Below, piece by piece: positions 1 to 9,909 of a stretch of DNA of 22,516 nt (the stretch's first letter is position 1; the number at the start of each line of letters is the position of its first letter). The DNA is from Chara braunii (Eukaryota > Streptophyta > Charophyceae > Charales > Characeae), in NCBI GenBank assembly GCA_003427395.1, contig BFEA01000534.1, positions 509,956-532,471 on the forward strand, in the 5' to 3' direction. The notes beneath the pieces were generated by a model, which saw only the letters and a list, made by a program, of their open reading frames with translations, was not told the DNA's origin and searched no databases. The position numbers and the translations under genes were made by a program.

Positions 1-2379
1 CCCCCCCCCCCTCCTCAGTTCCATACCCCTTCACCAAAAAGTGAAAGTACTTGCATTTGTCACCACCCCCTCAGTTCCATACCCCTTCTCCAAACCTGTG
101 CACAAGCACGATCTGCCCTCAGACGCAGAGGCTAGTACCTTTCGGACTTGACAAAGAATAGATGCTGCCTACCGGTCCGTTGACTACATTCCGTTGTGCT
201 AAACGACAAGTGACAGTTGATGCCAAATCTTCACCAGTCTTTACTAAGTCAATGTCAAAAAAAAAAAAAAAATCCAAACTCTGGACAATATCTCAAAGCG
301 AAAAAAGATTCCTCAGTTATTGAAATCACAGACTGTGCCACGTGGCCGGCGATGAATTGCCGAGCGGAGAGACTTCATAGGCCTTTCCTGTCCTCTCAGG
401 AACATCTTCTCATGAAGACAAACATTCTTCAGGAAGAGTAACGTCCTTAGTACGAAATCCACCTCCGCCGCCTCCCACACATCCAAATATCACAACAGGA
501 AACGGCCATCATTCCTACAACCTTCCCTGCTCCCGTGTGTGGACATAGTACATAACATTCGCCATGGCCCGTCTCCCTACATTGGCATACAAAGCCTTGC
601 GATAGATTATCAACTCAAATGGGGAAAAAAAAAAAAACAGTGAAAGATAAAAGAAGTTAAAGAACAGAGGACTATCAATTCTAAAAGATAAAACTGCATG
701 GGTAACAAAGTTTAAACTTAAACTTTAAACTTTAAACAAACATCGTACAACATGAATAACCGAACAAAATGGTGACTCTACCCCATGTAAGAGTTCCTAT
801 CTCTAAGAAAAAGGGGGAAAAAAAAGGATTCCCTCTCTCGCTCTTTACCTCCCCTGACCAGCTACATTCCTCAGAGCGAGAAACCCTTTGCCGAAACAAG
901 CAGATGCACTCAGGGCATACTCACACCCGGGCTTTGCTGCATGCATCTGACCGCAATTCCACCTTGACCTGGACGTATCGGACAGCAATTCCGTCCAGAG
1001 CTCAGTCGAGAACGTCCTAGTGTGTGTATGCACTAACGGATTGAAGCAAGCAATAGCAATAGAACCGGGTATATCACACCTGTTTGAATCACCGGTACAC
1101 CCTGATAACGTGCCCGTTCGCAAGGGGGTGCAGAGGAGGAGGGGGGGGCGTGTTGGGTTTTGGATGTACAGCCCGGCCTGAGCTGCGTTCAGTTCATTCA
1201 TGACAGCAGAAAAACTCTCAGAGGTCTCGCGAAGGCTGTCGCATGCCGCTGCTGCTTTGCCCTCCCAGTCTCTCTCACAAGCCCTCTTCATCCTCGTCCG
1301 CAGGCGAGGGTCCGCTTATTCACTGACACATTTTCCGCTCATCTACCGAGACCTTCAACGGAACGTGAAGGTTCACAATACAATAAATCCACATTTGCGC
1401 TTCGCTAGAGATTGACAGCAAGAAGAAGCACACATAACCCCCTGAAATTCACAGACAGACGCACACAAGGAGGACCTGAACGATACATTGCCGGCCACAA
1501 AATTGCGCCGCAAAGACAGCAGTGCAAATCACAACTATCTAACTCACTCACCACAAAATTGCGCCGATACCTCCCCCACCAGCAGAGGACAGTTACCACA
1601 ATCCTCTCAAGTAAAAGTACTCCCTACAACCCAAACCACGTACGTGTACGTCCCTCTCACCACGTCTCCATGGAGGTGTGAGAGAGGCCTTCGCTAGCGA
1701 GTCACCGACACAAAACAAAGCTGCCCTTACTTGCCAACTTCACAGATAAATGAACCCTTCTCAAAGAACCTTTCTCAACTTTACCCTGACTGCAAAGAAT
1801 CAGGGTACGCAGGGCCCAAAGGTGTACAGTAGATAGCATACCGCCAGGTCGCCCCAGGGCCATTTGAAGTAAGGAAAGCATGATGAAATCACTCTTTCAG
1901 AAAGAAAGACAAACTAAGCAGTTCAGTTCACAGGCCCTGACAAGTTGCAACAAGGTTCTGAGAAGAGAGACGCAGGCTTCCACACTCCACTCCAATTCCA
2001 GGAGGACCACTCACCTTGTTAATCATGAAGTGATCCCACTTCAATTACGCTTCAGTTACTTCTGCGAGGCTGGAGATCAAACCTTTCCCCAACCTTTTCA
2101 ACGACTCCTGCGACGCTGGAGATAAGGCCTTTCAAAATAACCTTCACAAAAAAAAACAAGTAGCGATGCCATAGCCCGACGGCAGGAACCGCCGATCAAT
2201 ATTCTCAAGATCTGGCACAACTCTTTCATGTCCTACACTGCTGGGTGTGAACTGAATAACTCACAGATTTCACTTGTCTAGAACCAAATGATGGGTTCCC
2301 TCGGCCACCCAATCATCCATGTCATGCCAGTTCCATGTCACCACAGCTCATTCACTGCCCATGCCACCTTACTGCGAAC

Positions 2380-2382
<3 letters not shown>
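1..2382. other. SHMT 3' flank, left part: no recognisable gene
   Basis: No ORF here has recognisable protein similarity, and none shows paired splice sites with conserved content. Contents: a 20-bp direct repeat (CCTCAGTTCCATACCCCTTC at 13-32 and 69-88, offset 56), A-tracts near 257 and 625, a run of TTTAAAC-like repeats at 709-739, one ~120-bp TIR element (913-1033, listed separately), an imperfect hairpin around CCATGG at 1653-1688, and a 16-bp repeat CCACAAAATTGCGCCG at 1496 and 1551. Confidence 0.6.
913..1033. mobile_element. Family-A miniature TIR element, copy 1 (121 bp)
   Basis: It starts GGGCATACTCACAC and ends GTGTGTATGCAC, imperfect inverted termini. The interior has ATGCATCTGACCGCAATTCC and CAGCAATTCCGTCC, motifs shared by all copies of this family in the window. 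Flanking triplets are TCA and TAA, compatible with a degenerate 3-bp target duplication. Non-coding, so a MITE. Confidence 0.7.
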
Positions 2383-2440
<58 letters not shown>

Positions 2441-2488
2441 CGCGCACGCTTTCTCTCTGTGTGTGTATGTGTGTGTCCGTGTCCGTCT
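2383..2488. repeat. Compound microsatellite (CT)n-(CG)n-(TG)n
   Basis: (CT)21 at 2383-2424 passes directly into alternating CG at 2425-2445, then TTTCTCTCTGTGTGTGTATG and related TG/CCGT repeats. Long ORFs on both strands here are repeat artefacts. Confidence 0.95.
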
Positions 2489-3068
2489 CTATAAAAACAA
2501 TGTGTAGAAATATCTTTTCCAAGTAGTGGATGAGCACGTTGACAGGTCCAAAGAGGATGTGTCCCAAGAGGCGACCACCGGATGGAACTGGGAAACAGGG
2601 GACCGATATCGCAGGAGCTCATGGATAGATCATAGATCCAGGAAAAGACATTATGTTGTGCTAAGGCCCGCAAGCCCGTCAATTTCTCTCCTATCTATTT
2701 ACACGCCGGAGCAATGGCAAAAGAGGGAGTTGACGTCCCTGACTTACAATGAGCACAGGAATTAGGGTCCACCTGTGGACCCATCACCCACACTCCTTGC
2801 CAGCATGAACTGTATGCTCCACAACCTTGAAACCCAATTGTGAAGGCTTGGCCAGCATACCACTACTGGCCATTGAAGGGTACAATAAAGAATCCCTGCT
2901 GCCTATTTGTACAGCTTGGGAGATGCAGACTTGTTCCGGAGATCGAAGCAGACTTGTACCCGAGCTCGCAAGGTCCGCATTCACAGTAAGACATCCGAGT
3001 ACTTCCCATCTCCCAAGGTCTACAAAATTTGCCGGCCGCTGACAGCAATGCACAAGCAAGCCATTCCA

Positions 3069-3172
3069 CAGCATTCATAGCAGATGTTTGCGCATTGCTA
3101 CTCTCCGCAGCATTCAATAGCAGATATTTGCGAATTGCTACTCTCCACAGCAGTCATTGCAGATGTTCACAC
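3069..3172. repeat. 39-40-bp tandem repeat, about 2.6 units
   Basis: Units at 3069, 3108 and 3148 share CAGCATTCA.TAGCAGAT.TT GCG.ATTGCTACTCTCC. The third is partial. Confidence 0.85.
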
Positions 3173-4198
3173 ACCGACGATTGATGCTCCTGATCCTTTT
3201 AGGTAAGAAGCCCTAGACGCTTCACTCTTTGCTAATGAACATTGTCCCAATAGGACTTCCATACCTGTCCCACAGAAGCAGCACCAAAGGTGGAACTCTC
3301 CCCCGCCCCCACCCACCCACCCACCCACAGCATCAACCGGGCGGAGGCTTTGTCGTACACAATCACACCATCCATTGCATCACAAGCCAGCCAAGTAAGC
3401 TAGCTATCCCTGCTGGGGGGAGGGGGGTAGCAATCCAGCCCAATCAACTAGCCGGCTATCTACCACTGGGGGGCCGTGGGGGCGGAATATAAACTCACTC
3501 CCAGCAACTGATCAAACTGTTTGTTCACGGAGTGTTCGACGAAGGCCACCGATGCGAACGACGTTTGACAAAATTTGCTTTGGCCAGCGGGTCCTTCTTC
3601 CTATTCTTCCAGCAACAGGGTGGTCAACTTGCAACTGGAGTTGTTGCCGTGGCCGCACAAATGAACCGCCAACAATCGGTTGCGCAGCCCATCGAGCCGA
3701 ACTTGAAACTGGGTCTTTCGAGGCGAGGTCATCTTATTCTTCTATCCTGCCATTGCAGGCAAGTCGCCCCGGCCTGTTCTTACCGTCAAATGTTGTCAAC
3801 TGAGCCTCCTTTTGCAAGACAAAACCCGCGTTAACCATTGTGCCCAGGTTAGTGAAGAACATATTCAATACCTCAAATTTGAATTGCTCTATCTAACATA
3901 TACACAATTTGCTGCCAGCAAAAGTAGACGTCTCCTGCGTCCGCAGCTCATCCAGAAACTGCCGCGACTTCCCTGTCTGGGAAAAGAACATACCACATTT
4001 ACCTCTCTCCCTCTGACAGAACAAGCTGGCTGCTGGCAGGACCTGCTCACCATCCATCCGTTCCTTCACTAAAACAGATAGATGACGTCTAAACGCTGAC
4101 ATTGCACATGGATACAGCCTACAAATCGCACGCCCTCCCTTCCGCCGCAAGGCCAATGTGGGAACTGAATCATCATTCACTCAGCAAGCTGATGCTGG

Positions 4199-4222
4199 GA
4201 GAGCGAGAGAGAGAGAGCGCGT

Positions 4223-4259
<37 letters not shown>

Positions 4260-4280
4260 ATGATGATGATGATGATGATG
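4199..4280. repeat. Compound microsatellite (GA)n-(CG)n-(GA)n-(TGA)n
   Basis: GA repeats flank an alternating GCGCGTGCGCGC core (4217-4236) and pass into seven TGA triplets. Confidence 0.95.
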
Positions 4281-4650
4281 TCCAGACTACACCTCTGACC
4301 TGCTTGCTTTCGGATCAGCATATAGATGATAAATTGAATTGTTTGCAATCTTCCTGTGCGGTTGAATTGTTGGCCGTCTTCTTTAATCGCGAGGTTCTTT
4401 TTGAAAACTGTCCACTCTTGATCGGTCGAAGAGCAACACTTCATCCCAATCGGCACGCTCTCTCGTTCTGTCCTCGATCCTCTCAATCACTCGCTTGGAC
4501 ACATAGTCATCAATGCATGAGCACTATCAAATTGGAAGTCAAATTTAGTCCCACGCAATGGAGTCACAGTTTCTCAGTCAGCATTTCCATGCACGTACCT
4601 GGCCTAGATTCTCTGCAAGGTTCTCCGCAAGCCACCCTCCGGCCCCCCTT

Positions 4651-4834
4651 ACCTCGCTTCCCTTCTGGTGGTTAAGCATCGATCAGACGGTCCCGGTTGT
4701 TGCACCCCATCCACCGAAACCAAAATTGGTTACCTTGATTCCCTTCTGCTGATTAAGCATACATCCATCAGGCAGTCCATAAGCAACGTCCATTGCGAAA
4801 GAATAACGCCCAGAACCAGGGAAACCAAAATTGA
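4651..4834. repeat. Diverged local tandem duplication
   Basis: ACCTCGCTTCCCTTCTGGTG to AAACCAAAATTGGTT (4651-4731) recurs as ACCTTGATTCCCTTCTGCTG to AAACCAAAATTGACT (4732-4834). On the minus strand each unit ends in a splice-donor-like GAG|GTAAG or AAG|GTAAC. Confidence 0.7.
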
Positions 4835-5008
4835 CTGACGATCGAGTGATCCTCCTGCGCGCCAGCCGTACCCATCCTGCGATTATAAGGCAGAGCAGCA
4901 CAGTGGTCATGAATGATGTTTGGACAGTTCGTTCACTTTGCAAGGGCTGGCTGCATGTGCTTGTTGAAAGAAATGGATGCAGGATGTTGGATCACGCTCT
5001 CTGTTGAT

Positions 5009-5043
5009 GCCTGCCTGCCTGCCTGCCTGCCTGCCCGCCCGCT
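5009..5043. repeat. (CTGC)n tetranucleotide microsatellite
   Basis: About six CTGC units decaying into CCGC units, in the SHMT 3' flank. Confidence 0.9.
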
Positions 5044-5258
5044 TGTGTGCGCTGCGCTAACAAGGATCTCCTAAGAGGTCCCAATTCAACGTATAAGAGA
5101 CCCAGCGAACACAGACATCGGATAGGAGAGCACATGGCTCTAGACCACGCTCCGCTGGGGCTGATCTAAATAAAACCACATCTCATCCATCCATCCCTAC
5201 GCAGCACTGTCGGTCAAGGAGCCCAGCTGGCAATCGATGCGTTTTTGCGACCGACACG

Positions 5259-5500
5259 TCAGTGATACCTCATTGCGCCTACATCAAATCCAGGCATGTC
5301 AAAAGACGCTGCAAATCGCTCCACGGCCACTCTGAGATCTGCAAGATCTGGGTGGCCGTCCAAGCCCTTCATGAAGTCCCGCATTGATCGTCCGTGTTCC
5401 TTTTGTATCGACAATGCGATCATTACCGCCCTCTCCAAGAACTTTGCGATCACCTCAAAGTCTTCCTCTTTACAGCCCCGAGTTGTCATTGCAGGTGATC
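5259..5500 (-). CDS. SHMT: SHMT exon e, terminal coding exon with stop
   Basis: 242 bp: 79 residues and the TGA stop at 5261-5259. It starts [20 protein letters not shown] and continues through [14 protein letters not shown] to [14 protein letters not shown]. The acceptor is GGCCCCAG|GATCACC; with the G from exon d it restores GSPAMTTRG, part of the conserved substrate-binding region. The C-terminus ends close to where cytosolic plant SHMTs end, so this is the natural last exon. The upstream ORF extension past 5500 is intron. Confidence 0.95.
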
Positions 5501-5949
5501 CTGGGGCCATAGACACATGACAGAAGCACAACCGCAAACCAAGGTAAGAAACAATCAAGCATTTGACAAGCTTTGGGTGGAACATCCAACCTTTCAATCA
5601 TGTACATTTAACCCCCGCAGCCCCCCCCCCCCTCCCCCCTCTAAACACCCCACAATCGATCAATCAAAAAACTTTCTTCTGCTACCTTGCTACCTTTGTT
5701 CACCGGCTGACCCTCTCATGTGGACAAGGAAACAAGAAGGCAATTAGGATATAGCGACTTTGCAACCCCAACTTTGGGGCTGAATCGTTTAATGATTCAA
5801 TCGTATGCACATCAGAGGAGCTGCTGCTTGGCAGCCGATCATTGCAGATCAGCGGCCAAGATCAGCCACTTCTTTGATTCCATTCGTGCGGGAACTCCCG
5901 CTTTTTGAACAAGCAACGGGGGAGAACACATCGAGCGTTCAACCCCCGT

Positions 5950-6015
<66 letters not shown>

Positions 6016-6936
6016 CCCATAAACCCATCCCACCTGAATGCCAACCACCCACCCCCCGACACCCCGGGGACACCCCCAAAACAAAATCGCACCCACAAAG
6101 TTTTATTGCGGATTCCGACAGATCACGGAGAGCACAGTTGGAATCCGCAATCCACTTTTTTTTTTTTTAAAATAGGGGTATTTTTTTTTTTTTAACCGGT
6201 TTTCCGGTTCACCCCGCCCGGGCCATGCCGGCCCCGGTTGGACCGGGCGATCTGAACCGGCCGGTTGCTGGCCCATCCCTGCGTGTTTACGATCAGAAAT
6301 CGCAAGAACATCATCAATCAATATTAGTTCAGCAGTTTCAACACATATTTTATCTTCACGGTTTGCTGTTTCAGTCTTCAGACCAGATGCAGATCCAACA
6401 ATGAGGGAGTGTGCCCAGCCCATGCAGCCGATATGCTTACACGCCTTTAACTCTGTCAATGAACAGATACCGGGTGTGAAACTGGATTTCTTGAACCAGG
6501 GGGAAAAAAGAAAAGAAAAAACCCTTCATTGAACCAGACGTATGGTATAGCAATGTTAGGGTCTAGCAGACTGTAGCGCCTATTCACAGGGGGCTGAGGG
6601 GTTGTGAGCGGGGAAGGGCAAAGAAGGAGCAGGGCGAAATGTGTGTGCGTCGATGAAGTCAGATGAACAGAAACGTACCAAGTCGCACGCCGCCTGGACC
6701 GGCATTACTGCTGTCCCCAAAGACTGCATTTTTATTGAGTGTGATATGGCACATCTCACACACCTTTTCCATCTTGGCACCTGACTTTCCGACACAAAGA
6801 TCCCACATTGACAGAGAAAGCAGTCGGACAAACGAGCCATCCATGTCAATCACCTATTGAAAAAAAAAAAAAAAAAAAAAAAGGGCCAGTTGACCACCCA
6901 CTTTTCTCCATCAAGCAGTCGATCACCCATATCCCG

Positions 6937-6986
<50 letters not shown>

Positions 6987-9363
6987 GGCCGGTCGATCAC
7001 CCACTGCTCTCCATTGAGCATATACACCACATGCACATCATCAGCAGATTCAGCACAAGAGGCTACACACAGAGTTACATGCTAGAGACAAAACTCACAA
7101 CAAGGAAACATAGCCGGTCCGTCTTGGATCCCTCTGTCGCCTCATTCTTATCGCGGGTACGGCTGTCTTCATCCGAATAGAACGCCTGGTCAGTTTATCT
7201 GAATTTGGGGCAATTTCCAGTCTAGATACGACGATAATGACCGGTCAGAGTTCTGTTCTCTTCGGGTGAATACTGTAGCAAACAAACAGCAACGCCGGTC
7301 TTGGATCTCTCCATTGCATTCTTATCGCGAATACAAGCATTCAAAATTTAACAAACACGGCACTGAAATTTCATGACCAATCAACCTACCAACCGTTTTT
7401 ATCCCCAAATAGAACTTCCCACACCTCTCATACCTGTAGTTGGAGCAACTTGCAGTCTTCGGTGCAGCGACAATCACCGTAAGTTGTATGACGGTGGAGA
7501 GTCTGGAGACAATAGGTAGGAAATTTTTCTTTCTTCTTTCTGTTTAGTATTTTTACATTATAGCTGTTATTTGGAGCAACTTATACATCAATCTTAAAGC
7601 ACCGGCACACCGGGGCCTGTGGGTTTCAGCACGAAACCCGGACCACTTCGGAGGCCACCGATTTTTTTTTTTCAACGGCGCTCCATGCCGCGCGGCCCCT
7701 CCGACTTTTGCTTGTGGCAACAAAAACTTTCTGCAAGGCTGGGGCCGTGTACTTGCGGTTGAATACAGCGATACCGACGACACTAGCACCGGACGAACGG
7801 TGAAAAGAACCAGCGTCCGAGTGGTGGTAAAGCAGCTCTCGTGCACATTCTAGCAGTTCACAGCTTCAACTTCTCAACTTCAACTCTGTTGCAGCATTTC
7901 TCAATGCTTGTGCAATGTCTGCCTCTGACGGACAATTTTTTTGTGCACAACATTGCAGGTGCACGGATATTGCAAAGGGTCGGTATGCATCCTAATCAGG
8001 AAACAAACACGCGTTGCGGAGCATAACGACCATGCCAAACGGCGTTGAATCGATCTACCAATCGGATACGGTAGGTGTCCTGACCGATCAGTTGCAAATT
8101 GCAATGGATGTCCAATGTTGTGAGGAGAAGAACGACTGCGGGGCAAGAAAAGAGAAGACAGGGGATAAAGAGAGCAAGGAGCGAAAGAATCGTGGAAGAG
8201 TTTAGGAGAAACGAAGCGGCAGCGACAAAGGTGGAGAAAGAGAACGGGAGAACAGAACGAGTCTCAGAGGAGAGAAGGACTAAAGGCTGAGAGCGAAGAT
8301 CGATGTGATACAGAAGTAACAGCAGGCTGCAAAATACAGAAAGAGAGCCCGATTCGGTGAATCGGGCCAGGAAGACAGGTCATGTGAGCAGACGTGGGAG
8401 GACGGGAGAAAGAGAGCCCAATACGGTGAATCGGGGGTGAGAGAGGCGGAAAAGGACGTAACAGGGCAAAAGAAGTCGTCGTTCGGGAAAAAACAGGGAG
8501 CGGCCGAACAGGAAGCCGAACAAGGAAAGCAAGGCAAAGGAAAGGGAGCAAGATGGAACAGAGCCAGAGGAGGTGATTTGGAGGGGCAAAAAGAAGAGAA
8601 TGGGAGAACCCAAACACGGATGAAAGGAGGCAAGACAAGATGGTAATGTACGACAGAAGGGGCGAGAAGCGCAGAGAACAGAACAATGCAAGAAGAGCCA
8701 ACGAACTACAAAGCACACCGTTGACAAATCAAGCGCCTGGAAACTAGGAAGAAGGGAAAAGGAACACGAGAAAGAAAAGGCAGGAAAAACAGCAAAGGGA
8801 AATGGAGTTAGGAGAGAGAGCAAAAGAGGGGAGAGAGAGAAAGCGGAGGAAGGAGGAAGGAGGAAGATGAGAGGCGGCGAAAGGGAGGAAAAGACATCGC
8901 TCCTGAGTCCTTACCCGTCAGACCAAGCGGGCGAAGATCCCACAAGACGAGATGGTTGTCCGTGCCACCAGTCACTAGACGGCAACCCATCCTCATCAGC
9001 GCAGCAGCCAATGCTTTTGCATTCCTCCGGACCTGCAATCACAGTCACACACACAGTATCACCATCTCATCAGAGTCTCATTCCACATGCGCCAGGAGCT
9101 CACCCTCCCAATGAACCATTGACAAATCAGTACGGAGCTCTCTGTCCTTCCAGGCTGTCACAAGAAAACCGCAGAGTTATGTCCTGCAGCCGAATTCCCA
9201 TTCCCTTTTCAACAGTTACCTTTGCATATCCAAGTCATGACATACAAAAAACTGCAAAACAACAACACATGAGATAAAACAAACGCCCTCAGAACAGAGA
9301 GAAAAAGAGCGAGCGAGAGAGAGAGAGAGAGAAAGAGTGAGAGCAAGAGCGAGAGCGCACGCA

Positions 9364-9394
<31 letters not shown>

Positions 9395-9742
9395 ATCTTC
9401 CCTCCTGACGAATCGCACATTGGTCGGCAGACAAACACAACAGAGAGTGAGAAGAGAAGAGACATCAGACATCAAAAGAAGAGAACAAAGGCAACAGGTT
9501 TTCATTGACAAAAGGGAACAAATTGTGCCCAAAAAAATGACTAAAAGCTTAATAAATACTAAAAACTTAGTAAAAAGTCTAAGCGGTAATAAAATCAACT
9601 GTAGCATTTTGACCACGTATAACCCAGTTGAGTCAACAAATGTGCATTATAATGCATACATGTCAACAATGGATGACACACAAATCGTGCATACGTTGCC
9701 TCTGCGCACATGGATAACACACAAATCGAGAACAGGTCTATC

Positions 9743-9786
<44 letters not shown>

Positions 9787-9872
9787 AGAAGAAGAAGAAG
9801 AAGCCGAAGAAGAAGAAGAAGAAGCCAAAGAAGAAGACAAAGAAGAAGAAGAAGAAGAAGAAAAAGAAGAAG

Positions 9873-9909
<37 letters not shown>

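Larger units (their letters stand above)
2489..5258. other. SHMT 3' flank, right part: probable 3' UTR/intergenic, no second gene seen
   Basis: The part nearest 5258 should contain the SHMT 3' UTR on the minus strand, but I see no clear AATAAA (TTTATT on the plus strand). Contents: a 40-bp tandem repeat (3069-3172), G-rich patches near 3415-3484, a compound GA/CG/TGA microsatellite (4199-4280), a local duplication (4651-4834) and a (CTGC)n tract (5009-5043). ORFs of up to 123 codons occur but look like chance ORFs. Confidence 0.5.
5501..6678 (-). other. SHMT intron between exons d and e (1,178 bp)
   Basis: It begins GTACGT and ends CCCCAG on the minus strand. It contains a C-rich run (5616-5640 on the plus strand), a 60-bp (GA)n tract, a perfect 12-bp inverted repeat (ATTGCGGATTCC at 6105-6116 with its complement at 6140-6151) and a GC-rich miniature element (6173-6281). 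Confidence 0.9.
6781..8914 (-). other. SHMT intron between exons c and d (2,134 bp)
   Basis: It begins GTAAGG and ends AGTCAG on the minus strand. Contents: an A-tract duplication (6860-7022), one ~115-bp TIR element with diverged relatives (7160-7600), unidentified GC-rich sequence at 7596-7850, unremarkable sequence to about 8110, then a purine-rich plus strand to 8900. Confidence 0.9.

Noticed and set aside
845-1291. 148-codon minus-strand ORF
   Set aside because: Overlaps a miniature TIR element; no recognisable protein similarity.
4304-4675. 123-codon plus-strand ORF as a gene downstream of SHMT
   Set aside because: No recognisable domain or conserved motif and no neighbouring exon support.
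8264-8823. Overlapping 117-150-codon ORFs on the minus strand, hydrophobic and serine/leucine-rich
   Set aside because: Lie in the pyrimidine-rich sense strand of an SHMT intron; low complexity, several frames equally open.
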